This document shows positions 63,991 to 64,000 of a stretch of 64,000 nucleotides of DNA, in pieces (positions within the stretch are counted from its first letter, which is position 1; every line of letters starts with the position of its first letter). The notes under the pieces are model-generated. The model did not search any database. It was not told the origin of the DNA and saw only the letters and a program-made list of their open reading frames with translations. The stretch comes from CBDFKQ01 sp965248855 (GTDB lineage Bacteria > Bacteroidota > Bacteroidia > Cytophagales > 172606-1). The stretch lies in assembly GCA_965248855.1 (NCBI GenBank), contig CBDFKQ010000012.1, positions 1 through 64,000 on the forward strand, in the 5' to 3' direction. The translations under genes and the position numbers were made by a program.

Positions 63991-64000
63991 ATTTTAAAAT

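Noticed and set aside
1..64000. tRNA, rRNA, CRISPR array, insertion sequence or prophage
   Set aside because: No T-loop/anticodon pattern, direct-repeat array, transposase, integrase or phage structural gene was seen on reading both strands. A covariance-model scan was not available.

Overview
The window is AT-rich DNA from a member of the Bacteroidota, most like Chitinophagaceae/Sphingobacteriia. The main reasons are a SusC/SusD pair with an STN domain and FecI/FecR-type regulators, a type IX secretion C-terminal sorting domain, an OmpA/PD40/TPR protein, starts with no obvious Shine-Dalgarno sequence, and several candidate TTG-N19/20-TAnnTTTG promoters. Assignments rest on reading the sequence and translations; no database search was run.

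1-7.4 kb: tail of an unknown gene, mnmA, a secreted hypothetical protein, asd, a Wzx-type flippase and a pyruvyltransferase/glycosyltransferase chimera. Four of these are broken by single-base indels, and the fifth looks like two genes joined. Because mnmA and asd are housekeeping genes with otherwise intact protein sequence, this stretch is probably low-quality sequence rather than real decay.

7.7-37.2 kb: a large carbohydrate-utilisation region. It starts with an ECF sigma factor. Two glycoside hydrolases follow (GH9, GH63-like), then a phytanoyl-CoA dioxygenase-like protein and two sugar isomerase/epimerase-type TIM barrels, one cytosolic and one exported. Next is a five-gene operon: a membrane c-type cytochrome with leucine-rich repeats, two large PSCyt1/PSCyt2/PSD1 cytochromes and two DUF1501 proteins. 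On the minus strand follow a small lipoprotein, a second GH9 with a T9SS sorting domain, SusD, SusC and the FecR anti-sigma factor. Sigma and anti-sigma factors bracket the whole region. Many components occur twice. A GH27 alpha-galactosidase lies further on at 42.2 kb.

37.8-64 kb: mostly housekeeping genes. These include an alpha-oxoamine synthase (possibly serine palmitoyltransferase), an Hc1 histone-like protein, OsmC, trpA, phenylalanine hydroxylase, a BlaR1/BlaI-type pair with three clear operator palindromes, gatA, tatA, a DUF1232 protein, a BLUF photoreceptor, feoA-feoB, a response regulator, hslV, a YbjN-like protein, an SGNH hydrolase, folD, queE, an OmpA-family protein, the rpsF-rpsR-rplI operon, an MFS transporter, a PhzF protein and a fatty-acid hydroxylase-type membrane enzyme. 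The window ends in a decayed copy of the phzF tail and terminator.

Non-coding structure: a mosaic intergenic repeat of about 165 bp occurs three times complete and once as half, all between 12.8 and 42 kb. Intrinsic terminators are frequent. No tRNA, rRNA, CRISPR array or insertion sequence was recognised.
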